Positions 24,525 to 33,050 of a stretch of 64,000 nucleotides of DNA are shown here, in pieces. Position 1 is the first letter of the stretch. The number at the start of each line of letters is the position of its first letter. This DNA is from Rhodospirillaceae bacterium (GTDB lineage Bacteria > Pseudomonadota > Alphaproteobacteria > DSM-16000 > Inquilinaceae). The notes under the pieces were generated by a model. The model saw nothing but the letters and a program-made list of their open reading frames with translations, was not told the DNA's origin and made no database searches. The DNA lies in NCBI GenBank assembly GCA_020638595.1, contig JACKIG010000015.1:1-64000 (forward strand), in the 5' to 3' direction. The position numbers were made by a program, and so were the translations under genes.

Positions 24525-25136
24525 TCAGCCGGCCGCAACCGGGCTTGCCCGCATGGCCACGAAGCCGGGCAGCGCCTCGATGCGCGCCAGCCAGGCACGG
24601 ATATTGGGAAACGGGTCCAGCGACACCCCGCCTTCCGGCGCGTGGGCGATATAGCTGTAGCAGGCGATATCGGCGATGGTCGGCCCGCCGCCCACCAGGA
24701 AGCTGCGCTGGGCCAGATACGGCTCCATCACCGAGAACAGCCGGGCGGCGAACATCCTGGCCTGATCGGGGTCCAGCTTGGCGCCGAACACCGCGATCAG
24801 CCGGGCGGCCGCCGGGCCGCGCGCCACCTCGCCCGCCGCGACCGACAGCCAGCGCTGCACCGCGGCCGCACCGTCCGGATCGCGCGGATACCAGGCCTCA
24901 TCGGCGTATTTCAGCGCCAGATAGACCAGGATGGCGTTGCTGTCGGCGATGGCGACGCCGTCGTCGTCGATGACCGGCACCGCGCCGAAGGGGTTCCTGG
25001 CCAGGAAGTCCGGCGCCTTCTGGGCGCCGCCGGCCAGGTCGACATCGACCAGCGTGCACGCCCGGCCGATCAACGACAGGAACAGCTCCACCCGGTGGCA
25101 GTGACCGGACAGGGGATGACGGTAGACGGTGATCAT
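24525..25136 (-). CDS. Glutathione S-transferase
   Basis: A 203-residue GST. The N-terminal thioredoxin-like domain begins MITVYRHPLSGHCHRVELFLSL, with the G-site cis-proline in GAVPVIDDDG and the following IADSNAILVYLA. The all-helical C-terminal domain follows, with the N-capping motif FLVGGGPTIADI. The frame is open upstream to 25166, but ATG 25136 opens the family N-terminus. It is divergent from a LysR gene (25284), with a perfect inverted repeat between them, so LysR control of this GST is likely. The next leftward gene starts 18 bases after its stop. Confidence 0.92.
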   Translation of the reverse strand: MITVYRHPLSGHCHRVELFLSLIGRACTLVDVDLAGGAQKAPDFLARNPFGAVPVIDDDGVAIADSNAILVYLALKYADEAWYPRDPDGAAAVQRWLSVAAGEVARGPAAARLIAVFGAKLDPDQARMFAARLFSVMEPYLAQRSFLVGGGPTIADIACYSYIAHAPEGGVSLDPFPNIRAWLARIEALPGFVAMRASPVAAG

Positions 25137-25239
25137 TGCGTGCGCCTTCTGGATGGTGCCGGGCACCGCCCATGCGGTCCCACAGACACGAAAGATAGAT
25201 GCCTACTACCTGATTGATAATCGCCGCATATCGCATAAG

Positions 25240-25262
25240 ATCGTCAATGCATCGTTGACGAT
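25240..25262. promoter_or_regulatory. Perfect inverted repeat, likely LysR operator
   Basis: ATCGTCAA (25240-25247) and TTGACGAT (25255-25262) are exact inverse complements separated by seven bases, in the 147-base gap between the divergent GST and LysR genes. Arm length and gap match the usual LysR recognition geometry. It lies 21 bases before the LysR GTG, so it is positioned for autoregulation and for control of GST. Confidence 0.6.
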
Positions 25263-25283
25263 AACCCCGGCGGCGGCGGGCGC

Positions 25284-26174
25284 GTGGACACATTGGACGG
25301 CATGCGGGTGTTCGCCCGCGTCGTGGACAGCGGCAGCTTTTCCGAAGCGGCGCGGCGGCTGGGCCTGTCGAAGGCGCTGGTCAGCAAATATGTCGGCCAG
25401 CTGGAAGGACGCCTGGGCGTGCGCCTGCTGAACCGCACGACCCGCAGGCTGAGCGCCACCGAGGCCGGCAGGGCCTATTACCAGCGCTGCGCCGACCTGG
25501 TGGATCAGATCGACGACCTGGAACGGGCGGTCCAGGCCCAGCATGCCGAACCGCGCGGCCACCTGCGCATCGCCGGTTCGCGCGGCTTCGGCGAAGAGGG
25601 TCTGACGCGCTGCGTCGACGCCTTCCTGGCGCGCTATCCGGAAATCAGCGTCGACCTGGACCTGTCGGAACGGCAGGTGGACATCATCGCCGAAGGCTTC
25701 GACCTGGCGGTGCGCATGGCGGGCCTGCCGGATTCCAGCCTGATCGTCCGCAAGATCCTGGATTTCCCCTATATCCTCTGCGCCTCGCCGGACTATCTGG
25801 CGCAGGCCGGCACGCCCCAGGTGCCCGGCGACCTGGCGCACCACCATTGCATCGTCAACCGGCCGGTGGCGCCGACCGGGCAATGGCAGTTCCTGGTGGA
25901 CGGGCAGCGCACGGTCGTCTTCGTGCGCGCGCGCATCCAGACCAACACCATCCGCACCACCCGATATTTCGCGCTGCGCCACTACGGCATCGCCCTGCTG
26001 CCGCTGCCGCTGGTGGCCGATGCGCTGGACGACGGCCGGCTGGTGCGCGTGCTGCAGCCGTTCGAGGCCTATGACCGCGGCATCTACGTGCTCTATCCCC
26101 ACAACCGCTTCCTGTCGGCAAAGGTGCGCTGCTTCGTCGACCACATGGCGGATTACTTCCGCAGCGCCGGCTGA
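25284..26174 (+). CDS. LysR family transcriptional regulator
   Basis: A 296-residue LysR regulator. The winged helix-turn-helix occupies about residues 4-62 (FARVVDSGSFSEAARRLGLSKALVSKYVGQLEGRLGVRLLNRTTR), followed by the effector-binding domain with the usual DLAVRMAGLPDSSLI strand. It belongs to the group resembling the regulator at 33.1 kb (same VRxGxLxDSSLI and YLxxxGxPxxPxxLxxHxC patterns). It starts at GTG 25284. tauE-like follows after six bases, so the regulator is co-transcribed with the exporter; GST is divergent. Confidence 0.93.
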   Translation: MDTLDGMRVFARVVDSGSFSEAARRLGLSKALVSKYVGQLEGRLGVRLLNRTTRRLSATEAGRAYYQRCADLVDQIDDLERAVQAQHAEPRGHLRIAGSRGFGEEGLTRCVDAFLARYPEISVDLDLSERQVDIIAEGFDLAVRMAGLPDSSLIVRKILDFPYILCASPDYLAQAGTPQVPGDLAHHHCIVNRPVAPTGQWQFLVDGQRTVVFVRARIQTNTIRTTRYFALRHYGIALLPLPLVADALDDGRLVRVLQPFEAYDRGIYVLYPHNRFLSAKVRCFVDHMADYFRSAG

Positions 26175-26180
26175 CCCCCC

Positions 26181-26921
26181 ATGGATCCCCTGACCCTCGC
26201 CATCGTCCTCGCCGGGTTCCTGTTCGCGGCCTTCGTCAAGGGCACCACGGGGCTGGGCTTCTCCACCTCCGCCCTGGCGGTGCTGGTGCTGGCGCTGGGA
26301 CTGCACGAGACGCTGCCGCTGCTGATCGCCCCGTCCATCGCCAGCAACCTGCTGGTGATGAAGGACGCCGGGCATTTCCGCGAAACCCTGCGGCGGTTCT
26401 GGCCGATGTACCTGGCCACCCTGCCCGGGCTGGTGCTGGGGCTGGTCTTCCTGGCCTGGGCCGACCCGCTGGTGCCGACGGCTGTGCTGGGGGCGGTGCT
26501 GATGCTGTATTCGGCCTTCAGCCTGCGGCGGGCCCGCCGCCACCTGCCGACACACCTGCATCGCCCGCTGGCGCCGGCCACCGGCCTTGTGACCGGCTTC
26601 ATCAACGGCTGGACGGGATCGCAGGTGATGCCGGTGCTGCCCTATCTGATGGCGCTGGGGCTGGACCCCAACCGCTTCGTGCAGGCCATCAACATCTCCT
26701 TCACCATCGGCAGCCTGGTGATGGCCGTGGGCCTGTCGAAGCTGGGCCTGATGACCGGCCATACGGCGCTGATGTCGCTGACCGGCATCGTGCCCGTCTT
26801 CATCGGCGTCCGCCTGGGCACCCGGGCGCGCAACTGGCTGTCGCCCGAGGCGTTCCGCCGGACGGTGCTGCTGGTGCTGCTGTGCCTGGGCGCCAGCCTG
26901 ATCCTGCGGGCGGTCCTCTGA
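26181..26921 (+). CDS. TauE/SafE family membrane exporter
   Basis: A 246-residue polytopic membrane protein of the TauE/SafE (DUF81) family, implicated in export of sulfur-containing anions such as sulfite or sulfoacetate. Seven to eight helices are visible. The two family half-repeats begin with FVKGTTGLGFSTSALAVL (about 15-32) and GLVTGFINGWTGSQVMPVLPYL (about 136-157). It begins six bases after the LysR stop and is probably controlled by it. The sulfur link is a family-level inference; the neighbouring GST and, further left, a rhodanese are consistent with thiol chemistry but not proof. Confidence 0.87.
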   Translation: MDPLTLAIVLAGFLFAAFVKGTTGLGFSTSALAVLVLALGLHETLPLLIAPSIASNLLVMKDAGHFRETLRRFWPMYLATLPGLVLGLVFLAWADPLVPTAVLGAVLMLYSAFSLRRARRHLPTHLHRPLAPATGLVTGFINGWTGSQVMPVLPYLMALGLDPNRFVQAINISFTIGSLVMAVGLSKLGLMTGHTALMSLTGIVPVFIGVRLGTRARNWLSPEAFRRTVLLVLLCLGASLILRAVL

Positions 26922-27034
26922 GGCTTGCCCCGTTCGAACCGGGGATGGGCGCGTCGACGCGCGGGATTGCCCGCAAAGACGAGCCCATGCGGGGACGGCT
27001 TGCGCCGATTGGGCGCCGGCCGACAGCAGCAGCG

Positions 27035-27331
27035 CTAGATTTCGATCTCGTAGGTTTCTATCGAACCACGGGTGAGGAACTTCACCAATCCGAGGACGAG
27101 TGCACCGATCAGCCACACGCCCAGAATCATGGAGAATCCGATCCCGGCGCCAATGGTTGTGGCAGTCTGCTGGACATCGCTTGCCGCGCTGTCGAGCTGG
27201 TTGCCGATGACGCCAATGGCCGACAGCAGCCACAGGAGCATGAGGAGGTTGAAACCCCAGAAGACGATGGCAACGAGCCGCCCCAAGGGACCACGGCTGC
27301 GCTTCTCAATCAGGCTCTTCGTCTGCAACAT
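27035..27331 (-). CDS. Small two-helix membrane protein of unknown function
   Basis: A 98-residue protein with two hydrophobic helices at about residues 18-40 and 64-88 and a basic N-terminus (KSLIEKRSRGP). No named family recognised; simple bacterial two-helix proteins of this size are common and poorly characterised. It is isolated: tauE-like ends 113 bases to the right-facing side and nothing else shares its direction nearby. Codon usage is slightly less GC-extreme than its neighbours. Confidence 0.62.
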   Translation of the reverse strand: MLQTKSLIEKRSRGPLGRLVAIVFWGFNLLMLLWLLSAIGVIGNQLDSAASDVQQTATTIGAGIGFSMILGVWLIGALVLGLVKFLTRGSIETYEIEI

Positions 27332-27621
27332 CGGTCAATCCCTCGTCCGTCGAGGCCAGGTTGTGGGATGAGCGGATTCTCGCGTTCAGGCGTTAACAAG
27401 AGGTTTCAGTTCGCAAAAGACGTGCCGGTATCGTGGATTCTGGGCGCAGCTGCGTCAGGAGCCGCCATCGCCCAGATCACCCGCAATCCGAACCTGACCG
27501 GAATACGGATAGATATTAAGTCCATAGATCAAATACGACGATTCCTAATATTGTTATATTAATTTCCATGTGCGAGCGTAGTAAATCGAAATAGCGCAGT
27601 GAAAATTCCTGAACGAACGCC
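27332..27621. other. Intergenic stretch, partly AT-rich
   Basis: No gene or RNA is recognised. The right half (about 27500-27600) is markedly AT-rich for this window. It lies between the start of the two-helix protein gene and the stop of the AzlD gene, so it should hold the promoter of the former. Confidence 0.45.
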
Positions 27622-27939
27622 CTACGCAGGCGCTGTCGGGAACAGGTGAGCGCCCAGCACCAAGAGGGCGATGCCCAGCGCCACCGACGCCATGACCCGG
27701 CCGGTGAGCTGGAACAGGCCCAGGGCGGCCACCAGGGCCACCATGTCGGTCGCGCTGCCGCGGACCACTGCCGGGGCAAGGATGGCGGCGAAGGCGCAGC
27801 CGGGCAGGCCCTGCAGCACACGCTGGGCCAGGGGGCCGCGCACCAGCCAGCCGGCAAGGGCAAAGCCGCACAGCCGCGTGGCCCAGACGATCGCCCCCAT
27901 GATGCCGATGGCCAGAAGTGCCGACGCGTCGTCAGGCAT
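27622..27939 (-). CDS. azlD: AzlD family branched-chain amino acid exporter subunit
   Basis: A 105-residue, four-helix membrane protein of the AzlD family, the small partner of AzlC. Conserved features are the GIMGAIVWATRLCGF start and the LQGLPGCAFAAILAPAV segment. Together with AzlC it exports branched-chain amino acids or analogues in characterised systems. Its start overlaps the AzlC stop by eight bases, as is normal for the pair. Confidence 0.9.
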   Translation of the reverse strand: MPDDASALLAIGIMGAIVWATRLCGFALAGWLVRGPLAQRVLQGLPGCAFAAILAPAVVRGSATDMVALVAALGLFQLTGRVMASVALGIALLVLGAHLFPTAPA

Positions 27940-28696
27940 TGCGGCGGGACTCCAGCACCACGGACACGCCGGCGCCCAGGGCCACGGCGATGGGCAGCGC
28001 CAGCGCCGTCGTCATCACCTGCCCCAGGCCGACGGAGGCGAGGCCGGCAACCACCCAGGGCGAGCGCGGGCCGCGATAGCCCTTGGCGAGCATCACCATC
28101 AACAGCGCCAGGATCAGCGTGCCTGCGGAAGCCAGCGCGCCGGACGTCGTCGCGTCCAGCGCATCGGGGATCGTCAGGCCGACCGACGTGCCGATCAGCC
28201 AGGACACGAACAGCGACGCGCCGCTGGCGACGAAGAAGACAAGCCGCCGCGGCGTCGCCTCCGCCGCCATGATCAGCACCCAGTTGGCGTCGGTCAGGAA
28301 CACCAGCACCGCGTAGCGCCGCCAGGGCGGCAGCGGCCGCAGCATCGGCGCCATCGTCATGCCCATCAGGATGTGCCGGCTGGACACCAGCACGGACGAG
28401 ACCGCGATGGCCAACAGCGGCAGCGGTTCGGCCCACAGGCCCAATGCGGGAAACTGGACGGACCCGGCCATGACCAGTGCGCTCATGGCCAGGGCCTGGC
28501 CCGGCGGCATGCCGATGGACGCGGCGGTCGACCCGAACAGCAGGCCGAACACCATCGTCACGGCGAAGAAGCTGCGGGTGGCCAGCACGCCCTCGCGGAT
28601 GCTCTGCATCGTACCGCGGCCGGCGGCCGGGGGTGCTACGGCGCCGCCGGACACGGCCTCGGCCGCCGGATCGGGCTGCGTATCGGGGCTCGACAT
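27932..28696 (-). CDS. azlC: AzlC family branched-chain amino acid exporter subunit
   Basis: A 254-residue polytopic protein of the AzlC family. After a 30-residue soluble N-terminus, the GVLATRSFFAVTMVFGLLFGS region begins the first helix. Family marks are MSALVMAGSVQFPAL and SSRHILMGMTMAPMLR, then FLTDANWVL. The frame is open upstream to 29071, but that part overlaps the GNAT gene; ATG 28696 is used. It forms an operon with azlD and probably with the upstream GNAT (seven bases apart). Confidence 0.9.
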   Translation of the reverse strand: MSSPDTQPDPAAEAVSGGAVAPPAAGRGTMQSIREGVLATRSFFAVTMVFGLLFGSTAASIGMPPGQALAMSALVMAGSVQFPALGLWAEPLPLLAIAVSSVLVSSRHILMGMTMAPMLRPLPPWRRYAVLVFLTDANWVLIMAAEATPRRLVFFVASGASLFVSWLIGTSVGLTIPDALDATTSGALASAGTLILALLMVMLAKGYRGPRSPWVVAGLASVGLGQVMTTALALPIAVALGAGVSVVLESRRNA

Positions 28697-28703
28697 CGCC
28701 GCC

Positions 28704-29297
28704 CTAGCCGCCGGCCAGGGACCGGCGCATGATCGGGCGCGTGTCCGACCGGCGCAGGCATTCCGTGAATCCCGCCTTGCGGAAGGCCGACGCAAAGCCA
28801 TGCCAGGCATAGGCGGCGGGATAGCGCCCGGGCGCAGGGTCGACCGGATAGCCTTCCACCACCTCCGCACCGCGCGCCCGCGCGAAGTCGCAGGCGGCGT
28901 GCAGCAGCGCCTGCGACACGCCCGTGCCGCGATGCGAGCGGCGGATGAAGAAGCAGTGGATCGACCACACCGGCCGGTCGTCGACGGGCTTGAGAATGCG
29001 CGACGTGCCGAGCCCCGGGAAGGCCGCGCGCGGCGCGATCGAGCACCAGCCGACCGCCTCGTCGCCGTCATAGGCCAGCAGGCCCGGGACCTCGCCGGCC
29101 TCGATCAGGTGCTTGATGGCCAGGCGGTTGCCCTCGCCCTTGCCCTTCTCCCACTCCGCACGGCGCACACGCAGGAACATGCACCAGCAGCCGCTGCTGG
29201 CACCGCGCGGGCCGAACAGCGTCTCGAAATCGTCCCAGCGGTCCGGCGTGGCCGGCACGATCCTCAAGGCAGCCGAAGATGACGTCGAAGATGACAT
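28704..29297 (-). CDS. GNAT family N-acetyltransferase
   Basis: A 197-residue acetyltransferase-like protein. It has the subgroup pattern FETLFGPRGASSGCWCMFLRVRRAEWEKGKGE near the N-terminus, CSIAPRAAFPGLGTSRILKP, and the acetyl-CoA loop FFIRRSHRGTGVSQALLHAA. This subgroup is usually annotated simply as GNAT; substrate unknown. ATG 29297 is preceded by GGAAAGGG; the longer frame to 29423 lacks homology. azlC begins seven bases after its stop. Confidence 0.87.
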   Translation of the reverse strand: MSSSTSSSAALRIVPATPDRWDDFETLFGPRGASSGCWCMFLRVRRAEWEKGKGEGNRLAIKHLIEAGEVPGLLAYDGDEAVGWCSIAPRAAFPGLGTSRILKPVDDRPVWSIHCFFIRRSHRGTGVSQALLHAACDFARARGAEVVEGYPVDPAPGRYPAAYAWHGFASAFRKAGFTECLRRSDTRPIMRRSLAGG

Positions 29298-29434
29298 GGA
29301 CGACCCTTTCCGCATCACCGGGCTGTCATCGCTCCCGCACACCTGGGCCCGGTGCCGGGCCAGCCCCCGAAAGCGCCAGCCTGCCTGACGGCCTTGCCCC
29401 TTGCCCACCCGTTTTCGGAGCATGCCGGCAGATT

Positions 29435-29471
29435 ATTGACTCAGGCAAGCAAATAAGATGCTATAGTCAAT
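29435..29471. promoter_or_regulatory. Inverted repeat upstream of the MarR-GNAT gene
   Basis: ATTGACT (29435-29441) and AGTCAAT (29465-29471) are inverse complements with 23 bases between them, 32 bases before the MarR-GNAT ATG. TTGACT in the left arm can serve as a -35 box. This fits a MarR self-operator overlapping a promoter, but arms of seven bases can occur by chance. Confidence 0.4.
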
Positions 29472-29502
29472 CAATACGCCTGCGACCCTGGCGATCGATC
29501 CC

Positions 29503-30432
29503 ATGCCCGATCCCGAGCTTCCCCAACGCATCGAGGCCGTGCGCCGCTTCACCCGCTTCTATACGCGCAAGCTCGGCGTGCTGCATGAAGGCTTGCTCGG
29601 CAGCCCCTATTCGCTGACCGAAGCCCGCGTGATCTACGAGCTCGCCCATCGCGAAACCGCAACGGCGACGGAGCTGGCGCAGGAGCTGGAGCTGGACGCA
29701 GGCTATCTCAGCCGCCTGCTGAAGCGCCTGGAGGGACAGGACCTGATCCAGCGTCAGACGGCCGATGCCGATGCCCGCCAGAACATCGTGAGCCTGACCG
29801 CAGCGGGCGAGCGGGCCTTTGCTCTGATCAACGCCGGTTCGCGCCGGCAGGTGGGCGGGATGCTGGAGCCGCTGTCGGTGGAGGATCAGACGCGCCTGGT
29901 GGCGGCCATGCGCGAGGTCGAGACACTGCTGGGCTCCGCGCCCGATCGGCGTGTCCCCTACATCCTGCGCCCGCACCAGCCCGGCGACATGGGCTGGGTC
30001 GTGCAGAGCCACGCGCTGCTGTACACCGGGGAATACGGCTGGGACGACACGTTCGAGGCCCTGGTTGCAGAGATCGTGTCGACCTTCCTGAAGACCTTCG
30101 ATGCCCGGCGCGAGCGCTGCTGGATCGCCGAGATGGACGGAACCCCCGTCGGCTCGGTCTTCATCGTCCGCAAGTCGGATGAGGTGGCGAAGCTGCGCCT
30201 GCTGCTGGTCGATGCCCGCGCGCGCGGGCTCGGCATCGGCAAGCGCCTGGTCGAGGAGTGCGTCCGCTTCTCCCGCGCCCGTGGCTACAGCCGCATGACG
30301 CTGTGGACCAACGACATCCTCACCGCCGCCCGCCACATCTACGAACAGGCCGGCTTCCGCCTGGTGAAGGAGGAACCGCACCACAGCTTCGGCCACGACC
30401 TGGTGGGCCAGGATTGGGAGCTGGAGCTGTGA
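29503..30432 (+). CDS. Bifunctional MarR-type regulator / GNAT acetyltransferase
   Basis: A 309-residue fusion. Residues 1-145 are a MarR winged helix-turn-helix (TEARVIYELAHRETATATELAQELELDAGYLSRLLKRLEGQDLI), and residues 150-309 are a GNAT domain with the acetyl-CoA loop LLLVDARARGLGIGKRLVEECV and the ending HIYEQAGFRLVKEE. This domain order is a known and recurring fusion. It probably regulates itself and acetylates an unknown small molecule or protein. It is convergent with proB (11 bases between stops) and divergent from the GNAT-azlCD operon. Confidence 0.93.
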   Translation: MPDPELPQRIEAVRRFTRFYTRKLGVLHEGLLGSPYSLTEARVIYELAHRETATATELAQELELDAGYLSRLLKRLEGQDLIQRQTADADARQNIVSLTAAGERAFALINAGSRRQVGGMLEPLSVEDQTRLVAAMREVETLLGSAPDRRVPYILRPHQPGDMGWVVQSHALLYTGEYGWDDTFEALVAEIVSTFLKTFDARRERCWIAEMDGTPVGSVFIVRKSDEVAKLRLLLVDARARGLGIGKRLVEECVRFSRARGYSRMTLWTNDILTAARHIYEQAGFRLVKEEPHHSFGHDLVGQDWELEL

Positions 30433-30442
30433 TACCGCAGAC

Positions 30443-31558
30443 CTAATCCAGCACCAGATCGTCGCGGTGGATGATCTCGTCACGGCCGCGGAAGCCGAGG
30501 ATCGTTTCGATCTCACCGCTCTTGTGCCCGGCGATGGCCCGGGCGTCGGCGGCGGCATAGGCCGATAGGCCCCGGCCGACGGTGCGGCCGTCGCGGGTGC
30601 GCACGGCCACCGCGTCGCCGCGCTGGAAGTCGCCGACGACACCGACGACGCCGGCCGGCAGCAGGCTGCTGCCGCGGGCCAGCGCCGCAAGCGCGCCGTC
30701 ATCGATGGTCAGGCTGCCCATGGGTTTCAGCGCCCCGGCAATCCAGCGCTTGCGGGCGGTCAGCGGTTCGGCCGCCGGCAGGAACCAGGTGCAGGGCGCC
30801 CCCTGTTCCAGCGCGCGCAGCGGGTGGCGATGGGTGCCGCGGGCAATCGCCATGCGGCAACCGGCCGACAGCGCGATGCGGGCAGCCTTCAGCTTCGTGA
30901 TCATCCCGCCGGAGGAATAGCCGGGCGGCGCCGCGCCGGCCATGGCCTCGATCTCCGCCGTCACCTCGGTGACGACATCCAGGCGCTGGGCCGAGCCTCC
31001 GCGGCGCGGGTCGGCGGTGTAGAGCCCGTCGATATCCGACAGCAGCACCAGCGTGTCGGCGCTGATCATCTGGGCCACGCGGGCGGCCAGGCGGTCGTTG
31101 TCGCCGAAGCGGATCTCGGTCGTCGCCACCGTGTCGTTCTCGTTGATCAGCGGCACCGCACCCAGGGCCAGCAGCTGGGTGATGGTGCTGCGCGCGTTCA
31201 GGTGGCGGCGCCGGCTTTCGGTGTCATCCAGGGTCAACAGGATCAGGGCGACCGTCAGGTCGTGCCAGCGCAGGATCTCCTCATAGGCGTGCGCCAGGCG
31301 GATCTGGCCGGTGGCCGCGGCCGCCTGCTTTTCCTCCAGCTTCAGCGGCCGGCCGGTCAGGCCCAGATGCTCGCGCCCCACGGCAATGGCGCCGGACGAC
31401 ACCAGCACCACCTCGACATTGCGGCGGCGCAGGTCGGCGATGTCGTCGGCCAGCGCGGCCAGCCAGGGGCGGCGGATCTGGCCCGACCGTTCGTCCACCA
31501 GCAGGGCCGAGCCGATCTTGACGACCAGCCGGCGGGCATCGGTGATCGTCGCGGTCAT
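30443..31558 (-). CDS. proB: Glutamate 5-kinase
   Basis: ATP-dependent phosphorylation of glutamate, the first step of proline synthesis. The protein has 371 residues, consistent with kinase plus PUA domain. The amino-acid-kinase part shows LVVKIGSALL, LVSSGAIAVGREHLG, LINENDTVAT, RFGDNDRLAARVA and LSDIDGLYTADPR. The C-terminal PUA domain begins at about residue 285 with SLLPAGVVGVVGDFQRGDAVAVR. The frame is open far upstream through obg, but ATG 31558 is the family start and overlaps the obg stop (ATGA). proA, its usual partner, is not in the window on this side. Confidence 0.96.
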   Translation of the reverse strand: MTATITDARRLVVKIGSALLVDERSGQIRRPWLAALADDIADLRRRNVEVVLVSSGAIAVGREHLGLTGRPLKLEEKQAAAATGQIRLAHAYEEILRWHDLTVALILLTLDDTESRRRHLNARSTITQLLALGAVPLINENDTVATTEIRFGDNDRLAARVAQMISADTLVLLSDIDGLYTADPRRGGSAQRLDVVTEVTAEIEAMAGAAPPGYSSGGMITKLKAARIALSAGCRMAIARGTHRHPLRALEQGAPCTWFLPAAEPLTARKRWIAGALKPMGSLTIDDGALAALARGSSLLPAGVVGVVGDFQRGDAVAVRTRDGRTVGRGLSAYAAADARAIAGHKSGEIETILGFRGRDEIIHRDDLVLD

Positions 31559-32577
31559 GGGGCCGCCATGGCCGCGTCGGCGTCTGCGGCGTCCCGGTCG
31601 ATCGCGGCGAACAGGGCGGCGACGGCCTCGCCCATGCCCTCGCCGCTGACACCGGACAGCGCCAGCACCGGCACGCCCGCGGCATCCGCCAGTTCGGCCA
31701 GACGGGCCCGGCGCATGTCGGCGTCCAGCGCGTCGATCTTGTTCAGCACCACCAGGCTGCGCTTGTCGCCCAGGCCGGCGCCATAGGCCGCCAGTTCCGC
31801 CCGCACGGCCAGATAGTCGTCGGCCAGGCTCTCGCTGGTTCCGTCGACCAGGTGCAGCAGCACGCGGCATCGCTCGATATGGCCCAGGAACCGGTCGCCC
31901 AGGCCCGCCCCTTCGTGCGCGCCTTCGATCAGGCCGGGAATATCGGCCAGCACGCATTCCCGGTCGCCCAGGCGCACGACGCCCAGATTGGGATGCAGCG
32001 TGGTGAAGGGATAGTCGGCGATCTTCGGGTGCGCCCGCGTCGTCGCCGCCAGGAAGGTCGACTTGCCGGCATTGGGCAGGCCCACCAGCCCGGCATCTGC
32101 AATCAGCTTCAGCCGCAGCCATACCCACCGCTCCTCCCCCGGCCAGCCGGGGTCGGCCCGGCGCGGGGCGCGGTTAGTGGAGGTCTTGAAGCGCATATTG
32201 CCGAAGCCGCCGTCGCCGCCCTTGGCCAGGCGCACGCGCTGTCCGGTTTCGGTCAGGTCGGCCAGCACCAGTTCCTTGGTGTCGTCCAGCACCTGGGTGC
32301 CGACGGGCACCTTCAGCACGGCATCGCTGCCGCCGGCACCGGTGCGCTGCTTGCCCATGCCGTTCTGGCCGGGCCGGGCCTTGAAGTGCTGGCGATAGCG
32401 GTAGTCGATCAGGGTGTTGAGGCCATCGACGGCCTCCACCCACACGTCGCCGCCGCGACCGCCGTCGCCGCCGTCCGGCCCGCCGTATTCGATGAACTTC
32501 TCGCGGCGGAAGCTGGCGCAGCCTGGGCCGCCGTCGCCGCTCTTGATGTAGACTTTCGCCTCGTCGAGGAACTTCAT
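31555..32577 (-). CDS. obg: Obg family GTPase
   Basis: Essential ribosome-associated GTPase (ObgE/CgtA) involved in late 50S assembly and stress control. The protein has 340 residues. The glycine-rich Obg fold covers 1-158 (MKFLDEAKVYIKSGDGGPGC). The G domain has G1 GLPNAGKST (166-174), G3 DIPG (212-215) and G4 NKID (279-282). The C-terminal tail is short and acidic/alanine-rich. rpmA/rplU, which often precede obg, are not upstream here; an unrelated small gene and a LysR gene are. Confidence 0.97.
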   Translation of the reverse strand: MKFLDEAKVYIKSGDGGPGCASFRREKFIEYGGPDGGDGGRGGDVWVEAVDGLNTLIDYRYRQHFKARPGQNGMGKQRTGAGGSDAVLKVPVGTQVLDDTKELVLADLTETGQRVRLAKGGDGGFGNMRFKTSTNRAPRRADPGWPGEERWVWLRLKLIADAGLVGLPNAGKSTFLAATTRAHPKIADYPFTTLHPNLGVVRLGDRECVLADIPGLIEGAHEGAGLGDRFLGHIERCRVLLHLVDGTSESLADDYLAVRAELAAYGAGLGDKRSLVVLNKIDALDADMRRARLAELADAAGVPVLALSGVSGEGMGEAVAALFAAIDRDAADADAAMAAP

Positions 32578-32702
32578 GCCTGCTGGCCCATGCCACCGCC
32601 GCGGCGATCGATGCCCCGGCCCGGGGCACAGGCATGATCCGGCGGGCGCGCCGCTGTCAATGGCCGAGCGGCGCCCAACGGCATCGCGGCAGGTGGCCGC
32701 CT

Positions 32703-32933
32703 TTACGACTGGCGCCCCCGTGCGGTCGGCGCACGCGTCCCGAGGCCCGCGGTCATCTGGTCGAACAGCCGCCCCGGCGCCGTCAGGATCATCGGCAAAG
32801 CCGACCGGAACGCCCGCCAGCGCATGGCCCGTGCCGCCCGCAGGATCGCATCCGTCCGCACCGTGTCGTTGACCATGTGGTAATAAACCCCTTCAGCCCG
32901 TTCGTTGGCCGGCAGCACCATTTTGGTCGACAT
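32703..32933 (-). CDS. Small protein of unknown function
   Basis: A 76-residue protein (MSTKMVLPANERAEGVYYHM...) with a central amphipathic, Arg/Ala-rich helical region (DAILRAARAMRWRAFRSALP). No family recognised and no transmembrane helix. ATG 32933 has GGAGATGGGGA upstream and is preferred over ATG 32948. It is divergent from the LysR gene at 33051, and that arrangement often marks a regulated target, but the reading frame is short and could be spurious. Confidence 0.5.
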   Translation of the reverse strand: MSTKMVLPANERAEGVYYHMVNDTVRTDAILRAARAMRWRAFRSALPMILTAPGRLFDQMTAGLGTRAPTARGRQS

Positions 32934-33003
32934 TGTCCCCATCTCCATTGCTTTGGCTGTCGCTGCATGAGATCTAGCTATTCCGGGGCCGCTTGATTAG
33001 CCC

Positions 33004-33043
33004 TTGCCTTGGCAATGAATTCTTGCCCATTGCGCAACAATGG
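33004..33043. promoter_or_regulatory. Two palindromes in the LysR / small-protein divergent gap
   Basis: TTGCC-TT-GGCAA (33004-33015) and CCATTG-CGCAA-CAATGG (33027-33043) lie just before the LysR ATG (33051). They are plausible LysR operator half-site pairs, but both have short arms. Confidence 0.35.
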
Positions 33044-33050
33044 ATCGGAT

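Noticed and set aside
25206..27233. A 675-codon minus-strand frame across the LysR and TauE genes
   Set aside because: Both plus-strand genes have clear family signatures; the minus-strand product is low-complexity Gln/Arg/His/Gly sequence.
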